This document shows, in pieces, positions 1-11,741 of a stretch of DNA of 64,000 bases. The stretch covers positions 137,316,876-137,380,875 of the forward strand of contig OX465281.1 of assembly GCA_949987705.1 (NCBI GenBank), given 5' to 3'. The notes under the pieces were generated by a model. It ran no database searches. It saw only the letters and a list, made by a program, of their open reading frames with translations, and was not told where the DNA came from. This stretch comes from Thereva unica (taxonomy: Eukaryota > Arthropoda > Insecta > Diptera > Therevidae). The position numbers were made by a program, and so were the translations under genes. The first letter of the stretch is position 1. Each line of letters begins with the position of its first letter.

Positions 1-540
1 CGATGTGTCCTACCATTAAGCGTCCAACGTTGGAAGGTGTTCATACAACCGTGTAGAGCCGGGTAAATATGGTTCTCCTCGCCTCTTCCAACATATCTGA
101 TACAAAAGGCCAGGCGGTGTTAATGTGATATATGCAGGAGTGCCCTGTCTGAGTGTGAAGTCTACTGCCTAGTTTGTTCTAAATAATAAAATAGATGCCT
201 CTCCAGTTGTAGCCACGGGTCACTTGATCTATTTGATTTCTCGTTCTACCATCAGGCAATTCCCAGGTTTACTTGAGTCAACTCACCCATCGTAATAATG
301 ACGCCTTTCCTTGCTTCAGCGTGTTCACTAGGAGCGTACCATTGTAGTATTGGACACAATTATAAAATGAGTTTGTAAGAGTTGTCTCTTTTTTCTCTTG
401 AGCCAATATAATGCCACACTTCAAATGAGGCTAGGTGTCATTGTAATGCCAAAATAACAAAAACAAGCAAGATAAAAAAAGCAAGAAAGTAAATACCTTT
501 TTTTATGAGTTTGATTCTAATATGCCAGTATATTTATTTT

Positions 541-772
541 TTACAATCTCACCACACCAGAAGGAAATGTCTTTTCAGTACGTATTTACAATAGCGCCTC
601 GCCTGATTTTAAGTTGGAAATTCCGCTGCTGCAATAGAAGGTAAGAAATGTATCTCCAGTACGTATTTACACTCTCGTCTCGCCTCATTTCAAGTTGGCA
701 ATTTCACCTCCCCAGAAGAAATACGAAATGTGTCTCCAGCAACTACAATCTCACCTTGCCTCATCAAAAATT
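541..772. repeat. degenerate ~81-bp tandem repeat, about 3 units
   Basis: The motif 'cagtacgtatttaca' followed by 'tcgcct' and 'aagttgg' starts at 576 and 657. A more diverged third unit begins at 737, which gives a period of 80-81 bases. Units differ by many substitutions, so the duplication is old. No coding potential was seen. Confidence 0.5.
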
Positions 773-1782
773 GAGGCATCAGCACAATTTGTCATTGTGT
801 AAGGGACAAATTACTGCATCGTGTACGTCCGGCTCAACTCTATAGCTTTGAACTACCGTAGTACTTCTTAGCCTGGTATATAGACGCATGGTGATAATCC
901 TTTCGGAAACCTAGTGACCAGCTATACCCGACTCAGAAAAGACCCCTAGGCTAGCCCCACTGCTTCACATGGACCCCATCTATAGGTAGGGCATTGACAG
1001 AAGTGACAAATTGAGGCTCCACCACCTTCCGATGCTTTTGTTAGCCATTAGTCCCCCGGCCAGAAAAACAGTATAGTCTGAATTTTATTTTTAGATGACG
1101 AATAATTTAGGTTGTTAACGTTATAAGTATTTTGTATTCAATGAGCTCCCGAAAAGTTGGAATGCGCGTAACGTACCGAAATACGTCACGGCTGATAACG
1201 ATATTGCACTTCTCACATGGGGATACTAAAATATCAGAAACTTTGTGACTCGGGACTGTAGTTGCTCGTCATTTTCACACGGTCACGACTGAAGTTGCTC
1301 CAGTATTTCCTTTGGACTGCTCAAAGGTTGAATTTTAGGCAGCATGCTTAAAAGAAACAATTTTTGTTCTTTTTTATCTACTTATACTAAATATTTATTA
1401 TTGCATACAAAATATAATTTTCGAAAAATAACTGTTTTTGAGTGATTTTTGGGCCAAAAAGTGACTTTGACCTTGGATAACTTTGAAAGGGTTAAGTTTA
1501 CGAAAAAATGACTAGAGGACTTTTTGTAGGCAATAACGTTTCGTATTGACTGATGGAATTTTTTTTCGAAAATATGGGCTTTTGAGTGAAATTTTGGCCA
1601 AAAAGTGATTTTCGAAAACTTTGACGAATAACTTTCAAACGGTTAATCGGGTCAACTTTTTGATAAGGACTAAAGTTGTAGAGAATTTCATTGTCGACAT
1701 TGTTTTGGACCCTCGCACAGCATTATATGACCTATACGAACTGAGATACATGGGAAAATGCGATATCTCCGGCGGCCATGTT

Positions 1783-1908
1783 TTATTTTTTTTGGATTCC
1801 GAAATTGTTTTCTTAAAGTCATAAGTTAGCTGTGTACCAATTTTCCGCCATTTTGGAGTTTTGTATCCTTTCGTGCGTTTTTTGCTAATTTGCCCGGACT
1901 ATAGTCGC
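1783..1908 (+). repeat. dispersed repeat, copy 1 of 2
   Basis: This shares 'ttggattccgaaattgtttt' and the following ~100 bases with 35,851-35,970 in the same orientation. In both copies a T-run precedes and 'tgctaattt' follows. The source element is not identified. Confidence 0.55.
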
Positions 1909-2785
1909 CGAGTATTACAGTCGTTCCGAGATTTGAGTATACCCGTGTGAACAGTGCCTATTTATATCGAACTACTAATTTGATTTGCATTTTTATTTAA
2001 TTCATATCGGAACTTGATGACGTTCTTATTCTTATAGCCGGTTTCATATACGTTAAATTAATCCATAGTCGTCTCTTCTCAAGTATAAGCTTTTTCCCTT
2101 GATCCCACTCTTATTCCTTGAACTTCAAACTTCAGAAATTCATAAAACTCACTGCGCTTTAAATTAAACTAGTCTTCATATTCGAAAATTCTTTAAACCT
2201 TAAAAAAACTAATAGTATTAAAAGTATGTACTCTCATAATCATCGATGTCTAAAGAGGGGAAGAACAATCGTCTGACCTAGAACAATTTAATAAACTCGA
2301 CACAGCTCCGTTCAAAGTGTTTTGCAACGAATCTAAGCCCCTTCAATTAAGTCTCCTCCTACAACAGAACAATAATTTCAGCTTCTACGTTCTAAGACAC
2401 TAACTACTAATATGACAAACATTGCAGCAAGAGAGCCAACAGTTGTCCACTTTAATAAAAAATTAAGAGCTGCGCGAAAACTTGAAACCTGACCATCTGG
2501 AGCTCTTGTGGGAATGCTATCATCGCATTAGCATCGTTCCACTGCCCCAGTGTGCTAAAGATTCCAGATATATTTAGGTTGATACTTTTTTTTAAATTAG
2601 CGACTGCTGTGACATTAGTGATAAAGTTCCTGTTTCGGTCTTGTGCCCCACTGTGAATACTGGTAGTTAAGTAAAAAGTGCTTTGGAAATAGGTGCTGCA
2701 TACACATTACATTACATTCGTTATTAAGGGTCAAGTGAGAAGAGTGCCTTGTGTATTTGCAATCAATTATTTTTCTTGTTCTCAG

Positions 2786-2847
2786 CCGCATGAGTTTATG
2801 TGCAGCAAGCAACATGGACATGGATACTATGGACCTCCTTACTGTTG
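2786..2847 (+). CDS. candidate internal or first coding exon, possibly Pka-R2
   Basis: The stretch is preceded by a strong polypyrimidine tract and AG (tttttcttgttctcag) and followed by a consensus donor (gtaagaat). The open frame reads from ATG at 2,790 as MSLCAASNMDMDTMDLLTV plus one leftover base, G. The next recognised exon, at 37,299, begins with two bases (AA) before its first full codon. Joining the two gives an in-frame Glu directly before the Pka-R2 linker. Acidic, low-complexity residues suit the linker between the dimerisation domain and the inhibitor site of RII subunits. What I see: splice sites and matching phase. What I infer: membership in Pka-R2. A phase match alone has a one-in-three chance of arising randomly, and I cannot match these residues to a known protein. 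Confidence 0.42.
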
Positions 2848-5800
2848 GTAAGAATATTTTATAAAAATGCTCCTTTTTATCCAACCTTTTATATAATATC
2901 GAAAAGCAATTGAAGAAGTCGACTTTGATTATTAGTTGCGATAGTGTTTGAACATCCAAAATTCAGCTAGCGCGAAACCTGAGATCGCTTCACTTCAAAT
3001 GAAAAAAAGGCCTATAAAAATTGGAAATATCCAGATGTTCTCAAGGCCGGTTTTATTAATGGGTTATTTTTTGCATAGTGCTTAAGAATTTTGTATTTTG
3101 ATAGTTTTATCTTTCAGAAAAACAAAAATGCTTCTATTAAATAGGAAATGCTCATGTACTAATAAATTTGTCTCAAGGCTAATAAATTTCTACGATTTTG
3201 CTTGCATTTGATTAAAACGAAAAATATTTTATCAGGATTAGTGACTTTTCACATAATTTTCTTTTTCTTGCTATTATTTATTCTAACAGGAAAAATTAAT
3301 TAAGTTTTTACAAATTGAGCAGATAACATAATGCAACATAATGTTTTATTTATATCAGTTAAGATTAGAGACCTCTCTATTGAACCTTGATAAATTATAA
3401 GTGAAATCAATTTTCGTTTTGATTTTTTTTTCGTGACAAAAAGCCCCACTAATTAAACTGCTGTTTGTTCATAGGAACGTTAAAATATCACTTTTGATCG
3501 AATATGTATATTGAAATCCTGTTTCGGTATGTTTAGAATTAGGGCTCCAGACTAAAATTTGTCCAATATATTTTGAAGTATTCAGAGTGATTTGTTGTAA
3601 TGAGATATATTGTTGTTATCACCATTTGTCCACCGCCGCCGCCCGACCTGGGCACAACACCTAAATAAATATCATTCAATATTTCAGCACTCGAAAGTCA
3701 TTCTGTAGAATTAAACTTATTGATGTAAAACTTCTTTAGGCGCGCTTGCCCAAAAATTTACATGAGAGTGAATTGATTTCATTCCCATCGCCATCACGCA
3801 TCACGCTCTCACACATTGAAAAATCTTCAGATTGTTCGTGTAACGCCGGGCAATGGAAAGAACGGGCGGGGCACAAGAGGCGAAGAACCTCGTATCTGTG
3901 TGTGCAATAGTTCACGAAAACTCAGCCTTAGTACATAAATTGTCTGTCATATATTTGCTACGTTGTCGCCCAGACGTTGCCTTAGCTGCTTTAACTCATT
4001 ATACGTTGTATTCGCCATTAGAGGTGAATTATTTCAAATTTTTCTTGTGGACATATGTAGGTTTGGTTGAAAAAACTGACTTTCTGATTTCCATTATTTC
4101 ATTATTAATATGTTTTTGGGGTCATTTTGAGCATTGTAATACTTTAAGGGTCGGTTTCACAGTGAGAGGTTAAGTATAGAAATTAACTTAAGTTACACTA
4201 AAAATTTACTTAAGTTTACGGAAAACAACCAAAACGACCAAGAGAAACGTTTTTACAAGAACGTTTTTTTCCTTCAAAATGTGAAAACTGTTGAATACTT
4301 CGCGACAAAAATAACACCAGTTGTCAGCTAGCAAGAAGTAATATTTGTACTAAATAATAAATATGTTAGTGGCATTAAAAAACGTGATTTTCGATAGTTT
4401 CCCATATTTCTCTATGTTTTATGCCCTAACCTATAACTCAATATACATCAAACGAAAGATAATTTGAATAGCTGCAACTTTATAATGTTATTTTTTTTTC
4501 GTTCCGAGGTCATGTTTTTCTTTTATTCGCTTAAAAGCGTTTTTTACACTTTCCGGGATTTTTTGGTTAAGTTCGCCATTCCAAATTTAAAAAAAACACA
4601 ATCTTTTTAGAATTTTTTTCCTATATGACCACATTTTTTGTTTCCTGTTGGCAATTAACGCAAAAATTAGATTGGGCTGTTTTAGATTGATTGGACTAAA
4701 GAACCAACCATCGTCAAAACATGGAGTGCCCTAAAATACAGCTACAAACAAACACATACATATCAATAAAATACTAAACACAATTTTTGCTACTGATAAG
4801 AATCAATGAATCATCATGAATATGTATCATCAATGCAACCAAAACAAGTTCTGTGAGAAAGATATCTCAACCCTTATGCATTTGTGATTCCTACATTCGC
4901 TCTTTTTTTCAGATCATTTAAGTTCAGGTCATTTCATTAGAGACCCGTAAAGGACCCCGCACCATTCCTATGGGAATTTGGTCCCGGTGGATTTGGCTGA
5001 AAATTTAATATGTTGTTCTACTAATCCTTCTGATCAAATGTCTCCATAGGCACAAAGCTGAGAAATTCATACTTTTCTGAGTTTTTTGCGATTTTTCGCA
5101 CCAATTATGGCTCCTTCAAAAAAGGTACTTTTCGATCGATTTAGTCATGTTTTCACAAGAAGAATCATCATTTTCGAGGTTCTAAAAGTAAAGTTTTTGA
5201 TGAGACTGCCTCATACGCGGAAAATAACAAAATGTGAAATGTAAGATAAAACTTTCTGACAGGACTGTCTTTGGAATCCCGGGACACATAACTTCAGTGA
5301 AGGTCAAGTGAAAGCTGTTTAGGAAAAAGTGGTGCAATCAATTTTAAGAGGAGAATTGCAAGAAAAGACAAAGAAAGTGGGAAATTACTGAAAAGTGACT
5401 CGACCGCCAACATTCATGTGAGGTGCTAAATTCGATACTGGGCCGAAGATGAAGGTATTCTCCCACAAAAGAAGTACTCACAGTATTGTTTATATTAAAG
5501 ATTTATCGAAATAAAAAATATATGATATATTGTAAGGGAGTGCTTCAGTTTTCGCGAAAATGATGATTCTAAGCTACTATTTCCCATTATTATAATTTTC
5601 CAAAGTAGTTAAATAACCCAAAATAGCGTTACATAAAATTCTAATTCACTCGACACGCGAAACTGGCTGGAAGCGAGTTATTCGTCGAGAAGGGTCACAA
5701 CCTTCGCGGTTGACTTTTCACCCGTTGCGGACATGAAACGACATAGAGTTTCGGTCAATAACCCATTTGAAAGAGATTTTAATACCCGTATTTCTGCTGT

Positions 5801-6908
5801 TTACTACGGTATCATATGAGCAACCGTTAAGGAGATATTCAAAAAAATGGCGATATCAGTTATTTCAGGCACGTGCAGTACGAACTTTGGCGTTGGATTA
5901 CTCGCAAACTATACAAGCGAGAACGATGACTAAGGGCTTATTTTAAAGGTAATTACTAGCACTTTAAGTTTGGTAATCGGCATTAACCCACACAAATTAA
6001 TATCTTACGAGTTAATCGCAAAAAAACTGCATTCAACCCCAACCACATGATCAAGGTTGAACTTTGAGCGGCCATAACTTTGAGCCAAATCAACTTACAG
6101 ACCTTGTTGAGGGCTCATTTTGTAGATAATTTTATTCTCCAACACCTTGCCAATGATAATTTTCAGCTATCATTACATGGAAACTGGTTATTTGGTATAA
6201 ACGACCTCTACCTCTTTTTCAAGATGGCAGCTTTTCCCAACACACTGCGACCCCACAAACTTGGTTTTAACATTGTCAGATGTACCCAAACAAATTCCAA
6301 AAAAAAATTTCGTACATCATGAAATGCAATTTCATTTACTAATTGCACTGGACTATATTACTAGCTGTTAGGAAAAAAGGTTTACTTGTAAAGTGTGATG
6401 TTAAGCACACCCATATTCTCTTTTTGTAGCGTTTTTGGCCTGAAGGCTCAATTTCAACCCCCCCCGTACGCGCGTTGTGATAAGAAAAATATGTCTCTCC
6501 GTCACTGTAAAGTCCCCCGAAGTAATTAGGGGATAGTTGATAATATACTTAACTGGCTTTTGAAGAGCGGCCGCGTATTGATACAAGCCAAGCCAAAGAT
6601 TGCAATACTGCAAAATCATGTTTCTATCCTTCTTCTTCTTCTTGTAGAACCCAGACCTCTTATCCTCATTTTTCTTCAATCGTCTATACTTTTTGTCGTT
6701 GTCAGTACAACAACGAAGCCTTCTTATACTTTTTGTCACGTTATGCATTCGCCTATTTCTTTATCGTTCTATGCTTTTCCTGAAGTTCATACAACATGTA
6801 TAATTTTTCGCCATATGCTTCTATAAGCTCTTCGTTTGCTCTAAAGCGCCAGATTTTTAGCTAATATTCTATTAATCTCAGAGCGATAGCATAGAACTAG
6901 GCGGATTA
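2848..6908. other. long non-coding stretch, probable intron
   Basis: No gene is recognised. ORFs at 3,853-4,173 and 6,080-6,322 are open by chance as far as I can judge. The stretch includes one relic of a fold-back family (4,380-4,705). Several passages resemble decayed arthropod repeats, for example 'ggccataactttgag' near 6,070. Confidence 0.5.
4380..4705 (+). repeat. diverged relic of the fold-back element at 44.7-46.0 kb
   Basis: It follows the same order of landmarks as the right arm of the fold-back element (45,690-45,976): 'gaaagataat', 'aactttataat', 'ggttaagttcgcca', then the end 'agattgattggacta'. Divergence is high and only one arm is present, so this is an old single-arm fragment. 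Confidence 0.5.
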
Positions 6909-7097
6909 ATGTTTCTTTGCACGTATGGGCTCAGTTCCAAAAGATTATCCTTGTCGTGTGCCTGGCGGCAGTCTGATTTTGTTGCTCTAGATATTTCCAA
7001 GGCTTTCGGCCGAGTATGGCATCTCACTCTGCTGTCTAAACTCCAAACTGTTCGTATCGAAACAGTTCGTGCTTGTTATGGACACGGCATAGATTAG
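6909..7097 (+). pseudogene. reverse transcriptase fragment, CR1/Jockey group
   Basis: About 60 codons are open. The middle reads VALDISKAFGRVWH, which is the first catalytic block of non-LTR reverse transcriptases (usually LDxxKAFDxVWH). Here the second acidic position is Gly instead of Asp. The flanking residues LTLLSKL fit the same block. It is a short dead fragment of an inserted retrotransposon, with no neighbouring domains retained. Confidence 0.65.
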
Positions 7098-7239
7098 TTT
7101 TTTAGTACACGAGCTATATTTATAATAGAGAAATGTTATTTTAAATTGCAAATGGAATTGCAGCAAGATGAGGGTCGATTTTATGAATATGGTCTTATAA
7201 CTACATTTTGTGTGAAATCAAAAATTAAATTGTGAAGCT

Positions 7240-7440
7240 CTTACTAGATTTCCAATGCTCCACTTCTTCTTCGATGGCTCTAAAACCCAATTGGCCTCCA
7301 TCAGCATCTTGCTCCAGACGTCTCTCTGCTCCGCAGCTTTTCTCAAGATTGTATTGAGCAATTTTGCTGTATCGGCCTTAACATTGTCTTTCAATTTTGA
7401 CCGTGGTTTGCCAACTGGTCTTTTCCCATCTAGTAATAGA
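7240..7440 (-). pseudogene. RTE-like retrotransposon C-terminal fragment
   Basis: Read on the - strand this gives GKRPVGKPRSKLKD, then about 40 residues rich in Lys, Ala and Trp including DVWSKMLMEANWVLEP. This is the C-terminal tail typical of RTE-like ORFs (R-P-x-G-R-P-R followed by W-rich sequence). No reverse transcriptase motifs remain. It lies just outside the tandem arrays. Confidence 0.6.
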
Positions 7441-7458
7441 TACAGGGTTTTTTCACAT

Positions 7459-7610
7459 TCAATTCACCCTATTGAAAATTAAATTAACCTTTTTTCAAAT
7501 AAAATTCACCTTTTTACAAATAAAATTCACCTTTTTGCATATTAAATTCATCCTTATGCAAATGCAATTGCCCTTTTGCAGATCAAATTCACCCATTTGA
7601 AAATTAAATA
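7459..7610. repeat. degenerate ~26-28 bp minisatellite
   Basis: Five to six imperfect repeats carry the pattern 'aaattaaattcaccctttt(t)gca'. Units vary, with 'attcacc', 'attcatcc' and 'aattgcc' variants. It directly precedes the 118-bp satellite array and may mark the edge of that element. Confidence 0.6.
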
Positions 7611-7659
7611 CTTTTACATTATATATTATATTTAAAAAGAAATAGTTATAAGAATAACT

Positions 7660-9710
7660 AAACCCCATTTCACCCCCTTAGGGAATTAATTTTGAAAAAT
7701 CGCTTTATAGTGGGTGTCCACGCCATTATAGGGATGCACTGTCAAAATTTCAGCCCTATAGCTTCAGCAGTTTGGATAAACCCCATTTAACTCCCTTAGG
7801 GGATTAATTTTGAAAAATCGCTTTATAGTGGCTGTCCACGCCATTATAGGGATTCACTGTCAAAATTTCGGCCCTATAGCTTTAGGGGTTTGGATAAGCC
7901 CCATTTCACCCCCTTAGGGGATGAATTTCGAAAAATCGCTTTTCAGTGGATGTCCACGTCATTATAGGGATGCACTGTCAAAATTTCAGCCTTATAGCTC
8001 TAGCGGTTTTGGGTTGACCCCATTTCCCCCCTTAGGGGATGAATTTCGAAAAATCGCTTTATAGTGGATGTCCACGCCATTATAGGGATGCACTGTCAAA
8101 ATTTCAGCCCTATAGCTTCAGCGGCTTGGGCAAACCCCATTTCACCCCCTTAGGGGATGAATTTCGAAAAATCGCTTTTTAGATGGATTTCAGCCCTATA
8201 GCTCCAGCAGTTTGGGTAAACCCCATTTCACCCCCTTAGGGGATGAATTACGAAAAATAGCTTTATAGTGGATGTCCACGCCATTATAGGGATGCACTGC
8301 CAAAATTTCAGCTCTTTTGGATAAACCCCATTTCACCCCCTTAGGGGATGAATTTCGAAAAATCGCTTTATAGTGGATGCCCACGCCATTATAGGGATGC
8401 ACTGTCAAACTTTCAGCCTTATAGCTCTAGCGGTTTTGGGTTGACCCCATTTCCCCCGTTAGGGGATGAATTTCGAAAAATCGCTTTATAGTGGATGTCC
8501 ACGCCATTATAGGGATGCACTGTCAAAATTTCAGCCCTATAGCTCCATCGGCTTGGGCAAACCCCATTTCACCCCCTTAGAGGATGAATTTCGAAAAATC
8601 GCTTTATAGTGAATGTCCACGCCTTTATAGGGATGCACTGTCAAAATTTCAGCCCTATAGCCTTAGGGGTTTGGATAAACCCCATTTCACCCCTTTAGGG
8701 GATGAATTTCGAAAAATCGCTTTTTAGTGGATGTCCACGCCATTATAGGGATGCACTGTCAAAATTTCAGCCCTATAGCTTTAGGGGTTTGGATAAACCC
8801 CATTTCACCCCCTTAGGGGATGATTTTCGAAATTTCGCTTTTTAGTGGATGTCCACGTCATTATAGGGATGCACTGTCAAAATTTCAGCCCTATAGCTTT
8901 AGGGGTTTGGATAAACCCCATTTCACCCCCTTAGGGGATGAATTTCGAAAAACCGCTTTTTAGTGGAGGTCCACGTCATTATAGGGATGCACTGTCAAAA
9001 TTTCAGCCCTATAGCTTTAGGGGTTTGGATAAACCCCATTTCACCCCCTTAGGGGATGAATTTCGTAAAACCGCTTTTTAGTGGATGTCCACGTCATTGT
9101 AGGGATGCACTGTCAAAATTTCAGCCCTATAGCTTTAGGGGTTTGGATAAACCCCATTTCACTCCCTTAATGGATTAATTTTGAAAAATCGCTTTAGAGT
9201 GGATGTCCACGTCATTATAGGGATGCACTGTCAAAATTTCAGCCCTATAGCTTTAGGGGTTTGGATAAACCCCATTTCACCCCCTTAGGGGATGAATTTG
9301 GAAAAACCGCTTTTTAGTGGATGTCCACGTCATTATAGGGATGCACTGTCAAAATTTCAGCCCTATAGCTTTAGGGGTTTGGATAAACCCCATTTCACCC
9401 CCTTAGGGGATGAATTTCGAAAAATCGCTTTTTAGTGGATGTCCACGTCATTATAGGGATGCACTGTTAAAATTTCAGCCTTATAGCTCTAGCGGTTTTG
9501 GGTTGACCCCATTTCCCCCCTTAGGGGATGAATTACGAAAAATCGCTTTATAGTGGATGTCCACGCCATTATAGGGATGCACTGTCAAAATTTCAGCCCT
9601 ATAGCTCCAGCGGCTTGGGCAAACCCCATTTCACCCCCTTAGAGGATGGATTTCGAAAAATCGCTTTATATTGGAAGTCCAGGCTTTATAGTGGAAGTCC
9701 ACGCCATATA
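7660..9710 (+). repeat. 118-bp tandem array, left arm
   Basis: About 17 units are present. Starts of 'aaaccccattt' fall at 8,795, 8,913, 9,031 and 9,149, exactly 118 bases apart. Unit landmarks are 'cccccttaggggatgaattt', 'tcgctttatagtggatgtcc', 'attatagggatgcactgtc' and 'atttcagccctatagc'. Most units differ by only a few bases; some are shortened near 8,180 and 8,310. Since 118 is not a multiple of 3, no frame reads through. At about 9,711 the unit abruptly turns into its reverse complement, so this array is one arm of an inverted pair with 12,877-15,571. Confidence 0.95.
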
Positions 9711-9837
9711 AGGGGGTGAAATGGGGTTTACCCAAACCGCTGGAGCTGTTATTATTTTATTATTATTATTCTTGTTGAGGGGAGCTTTAGCGGGCACTGC
9801 GACCTATTTTGTTTGGTCTATTGTGCCATCCCCTTCT

Positions 9838-11741
9838 TTAAAAACCATCAAGGTTAAGGCTTCTTAGGTAGCTTAAAACTGATTTAGGGTTGCTGTCCCA
9901 AATCTCCCTGGGAGTAGGGAAATCACGATGGAGAAGGCTCAGTCTTTTCCTCGCTGTAGCCTCACAGTCGCACATCAAGTGCTCCGCGGTTTCGGGAGCT
10001 GTCCCGCAGAATCGACAGCCAGAGTCGGCCACCAGTCCTATTTTGTTTAGGTGATAGTTAAGCGAACAGTGGCCCGTCAGGAGCTCTGTTATTATTTTTA
10101 GCTCCCACCTCTTGAGATTTAAAAGTTTGCCCGCCTTAGCTTTATCGATTTGGATGAATCTTTTAGCTTGACGAGCACCCTGGGTCCTAGACCGGCTTTG
10201 AAGAAACATCTGGTCAACCCAATTCGTTAAGGCCATTTTTACGTGGCAGCTTGCTAAGCTACGGAAAGGTTCCGGACCAATAGGTAATGAGTTTGCGCCT
10301 GCTCTAGCCAGGCTATCGGCAATCTCATTACCAATGTGGCCCGGAATCCACATCAGCGTGACACTATTGTTCCTGCTGAGGAATTTCAGGGATTGAAGAC
10401 AATCCAGGACAGTCTTTGATGACACTCTGTGCGATTTAATGGCCAGCAGTGCAGCTTGACTGTCCGAGAAAATAACAATGTTAGAGCTATTTGGAGCTCT
10501 ATTAATACAAGTCTGAGCACACACCTGGATGGCGAGTACCTCAGCCTGAAAAACAGTGGGGGTAGTGCCCAGAGCCATGGATATTTTGCTCCTTGGGCCA
10601 TAAACACCCAGCCCTACCCCTTTATCGGTTTTGGAACCATCTGTGTACCAAAAGGCCGTGCTTCCTCTAAAGAGAGGCCTGCCATGTTGCCACTCTGACC
10701 GACTTCGAATAATCGTCGTAAACGGTTTGTCAAAGTCAAGAGTAGCAGGAATGGTATCGGACAAGGATATCATTGGCTCCAAGTTCAGCTCCTTGAGGAT
10801 CGATAAATGATCCAGCAGGTCTCCTGGCTTAAAGGAGAAAAGGTCCCGTAGACGCAATGCCCCTGCCAGAGCCTCTTTTTTCACCACCAGGTGTAGCGGA
10901 GGAAGGTTCAGTAGAGCCCCCATAGCCACAGTCGGACAGGTGCTTTTGGCCCCTGTGATACCAAGACAGGCCAGTCTTTGCACCCTGGCCAGCTTAATCA
11001 TAGCACCCTTTTGTTTGGTCTTAGCCCACCATGCGATGGATGCATATGTGATCATGGGCCTTACGACCGTAGTATATAGCCAAAACATTAACCTAGGTTT
11101 AGGACCCCAGGTTTTTCCTACGAATTGGCGACAAACATGGAGAGATGCAGTTGCCTTGGCAGTTACTCTCTCAATTTGAGATTTCCAGGAGAGCTTTTGA
11201 TCCAAGATTATGCCTAGATATTTAGCCTCCTTTGAGAAACCTATTTCTTTGCCGTCCACAGAGGGAGCTTTTAAATTTAGCTTCCTTCTATTAGTAAACG
11301 GTACGATGACAGTTTTTTGTGGGTTAATACCCAGATTCTTGCTACGGCACCAGCTATGCACATGTGACAAAGCGGCTTGCATGAGGTCTGAAACGGTGCT
11401 ATCATGACCGCCGCTAACCGTTATGACGATATCGTCAGCATAGGCCTGTGTTTTAAATCCACGGTTATTCAGGTCGGCAAGTAGTTCGTCGATCACGATT
11501 GACCATAGGAGGGGTGATAGAACGCCCCCTTGAGGACAGCCTTTAGCAGCAATTACCGTAATCGATTCACCATTCATCTCAGCAGTTATCAATCTGCTTC
11601 TGAGAAGCGACGTGATCCATCTCGCAGTGGGGGAAGAATGCCTTTTTTTACTGCTGCTTCATTGATCGCGTCGAAGGTAACGTTGTCAAACGCACCCTCA
11701 ATGTCTGCAAAAGCGCAGAGAGAGATTTCCTTGGCCCTGAG
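9838..11741 (-). pseudogene. reverse transcriptase / RNase H ORF of the truncated LOA/I-group element
   Basis: From 5' to 3' the - strand shows the RT block FADIEGAFDN (near 11,700), then GCPQGGVLSPLLW and AYADDIV (near 11,430-11,540). RNase H follows with YTDGSK, FQAEVLAI, FSDSQAA and IPGHIGNEIADSLA. A C-terminal Cys/His segment with TGHCSLNYHL and CRFC...HLMCDC ends the protein. The stretch 9,838-11,592 is open. A frameshift in an A/T run near 11,645 separates it from the upstream RT block, and the hAT insertion at 11,742 breaks the frame again; a few codons continue at 12,842-12,876. The order RT-RNase H and the wording of the motifs match the LOA/I group. It is clearly related to the intact ORF2 at 39.4-43.0 kb but is a different family. 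Confidence 0.85.

Larger units (their letters stand above)
1..2785. other. no gene recognised; AT-rich, repeat-bearing
   Basis: I find no exon, RNA gene or intact mobile-element ORF here. The short ORFs (for example 648-845 and 1,621-1,824) have no recognisable domain. The stretch 1,425-1,650 holds two diverged direct copies of a motif around 'gccaaaaagtga', followed each time by a version of 'aactttgaaagggttaa'. This looks like decayed repeat sequence. If the candidate exon at 2,786 is real, this would be upstream intron of the same gene. Confidence 0.5.

Noticed and set aside
3853..4173. 106-codon ORF as a host gene
   Set aside because: No domain, no splice context, hydrophobic tail of AT-rich type; compatible with chance.
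8196..8408. ORFs in the 118-bp arrays (also 9,528-9,719 and 14,570-14,827)
   Set aside because: They simply read through satellite units; the period is not a multiple of three and the frames stop at random unit variants.
7660..9710. CRISPR-like array
   Set aside because: Units are contiguous with no variable spacers, the setting is eukaryotic, and the period is 118 bases without a repeat/spacer split.
10386..11407. ORFs overlapping the RT/RNase H frame at 9.8-11.6 kb
   Set aside because: Shadows of the retrotransposon ORF in other frames.
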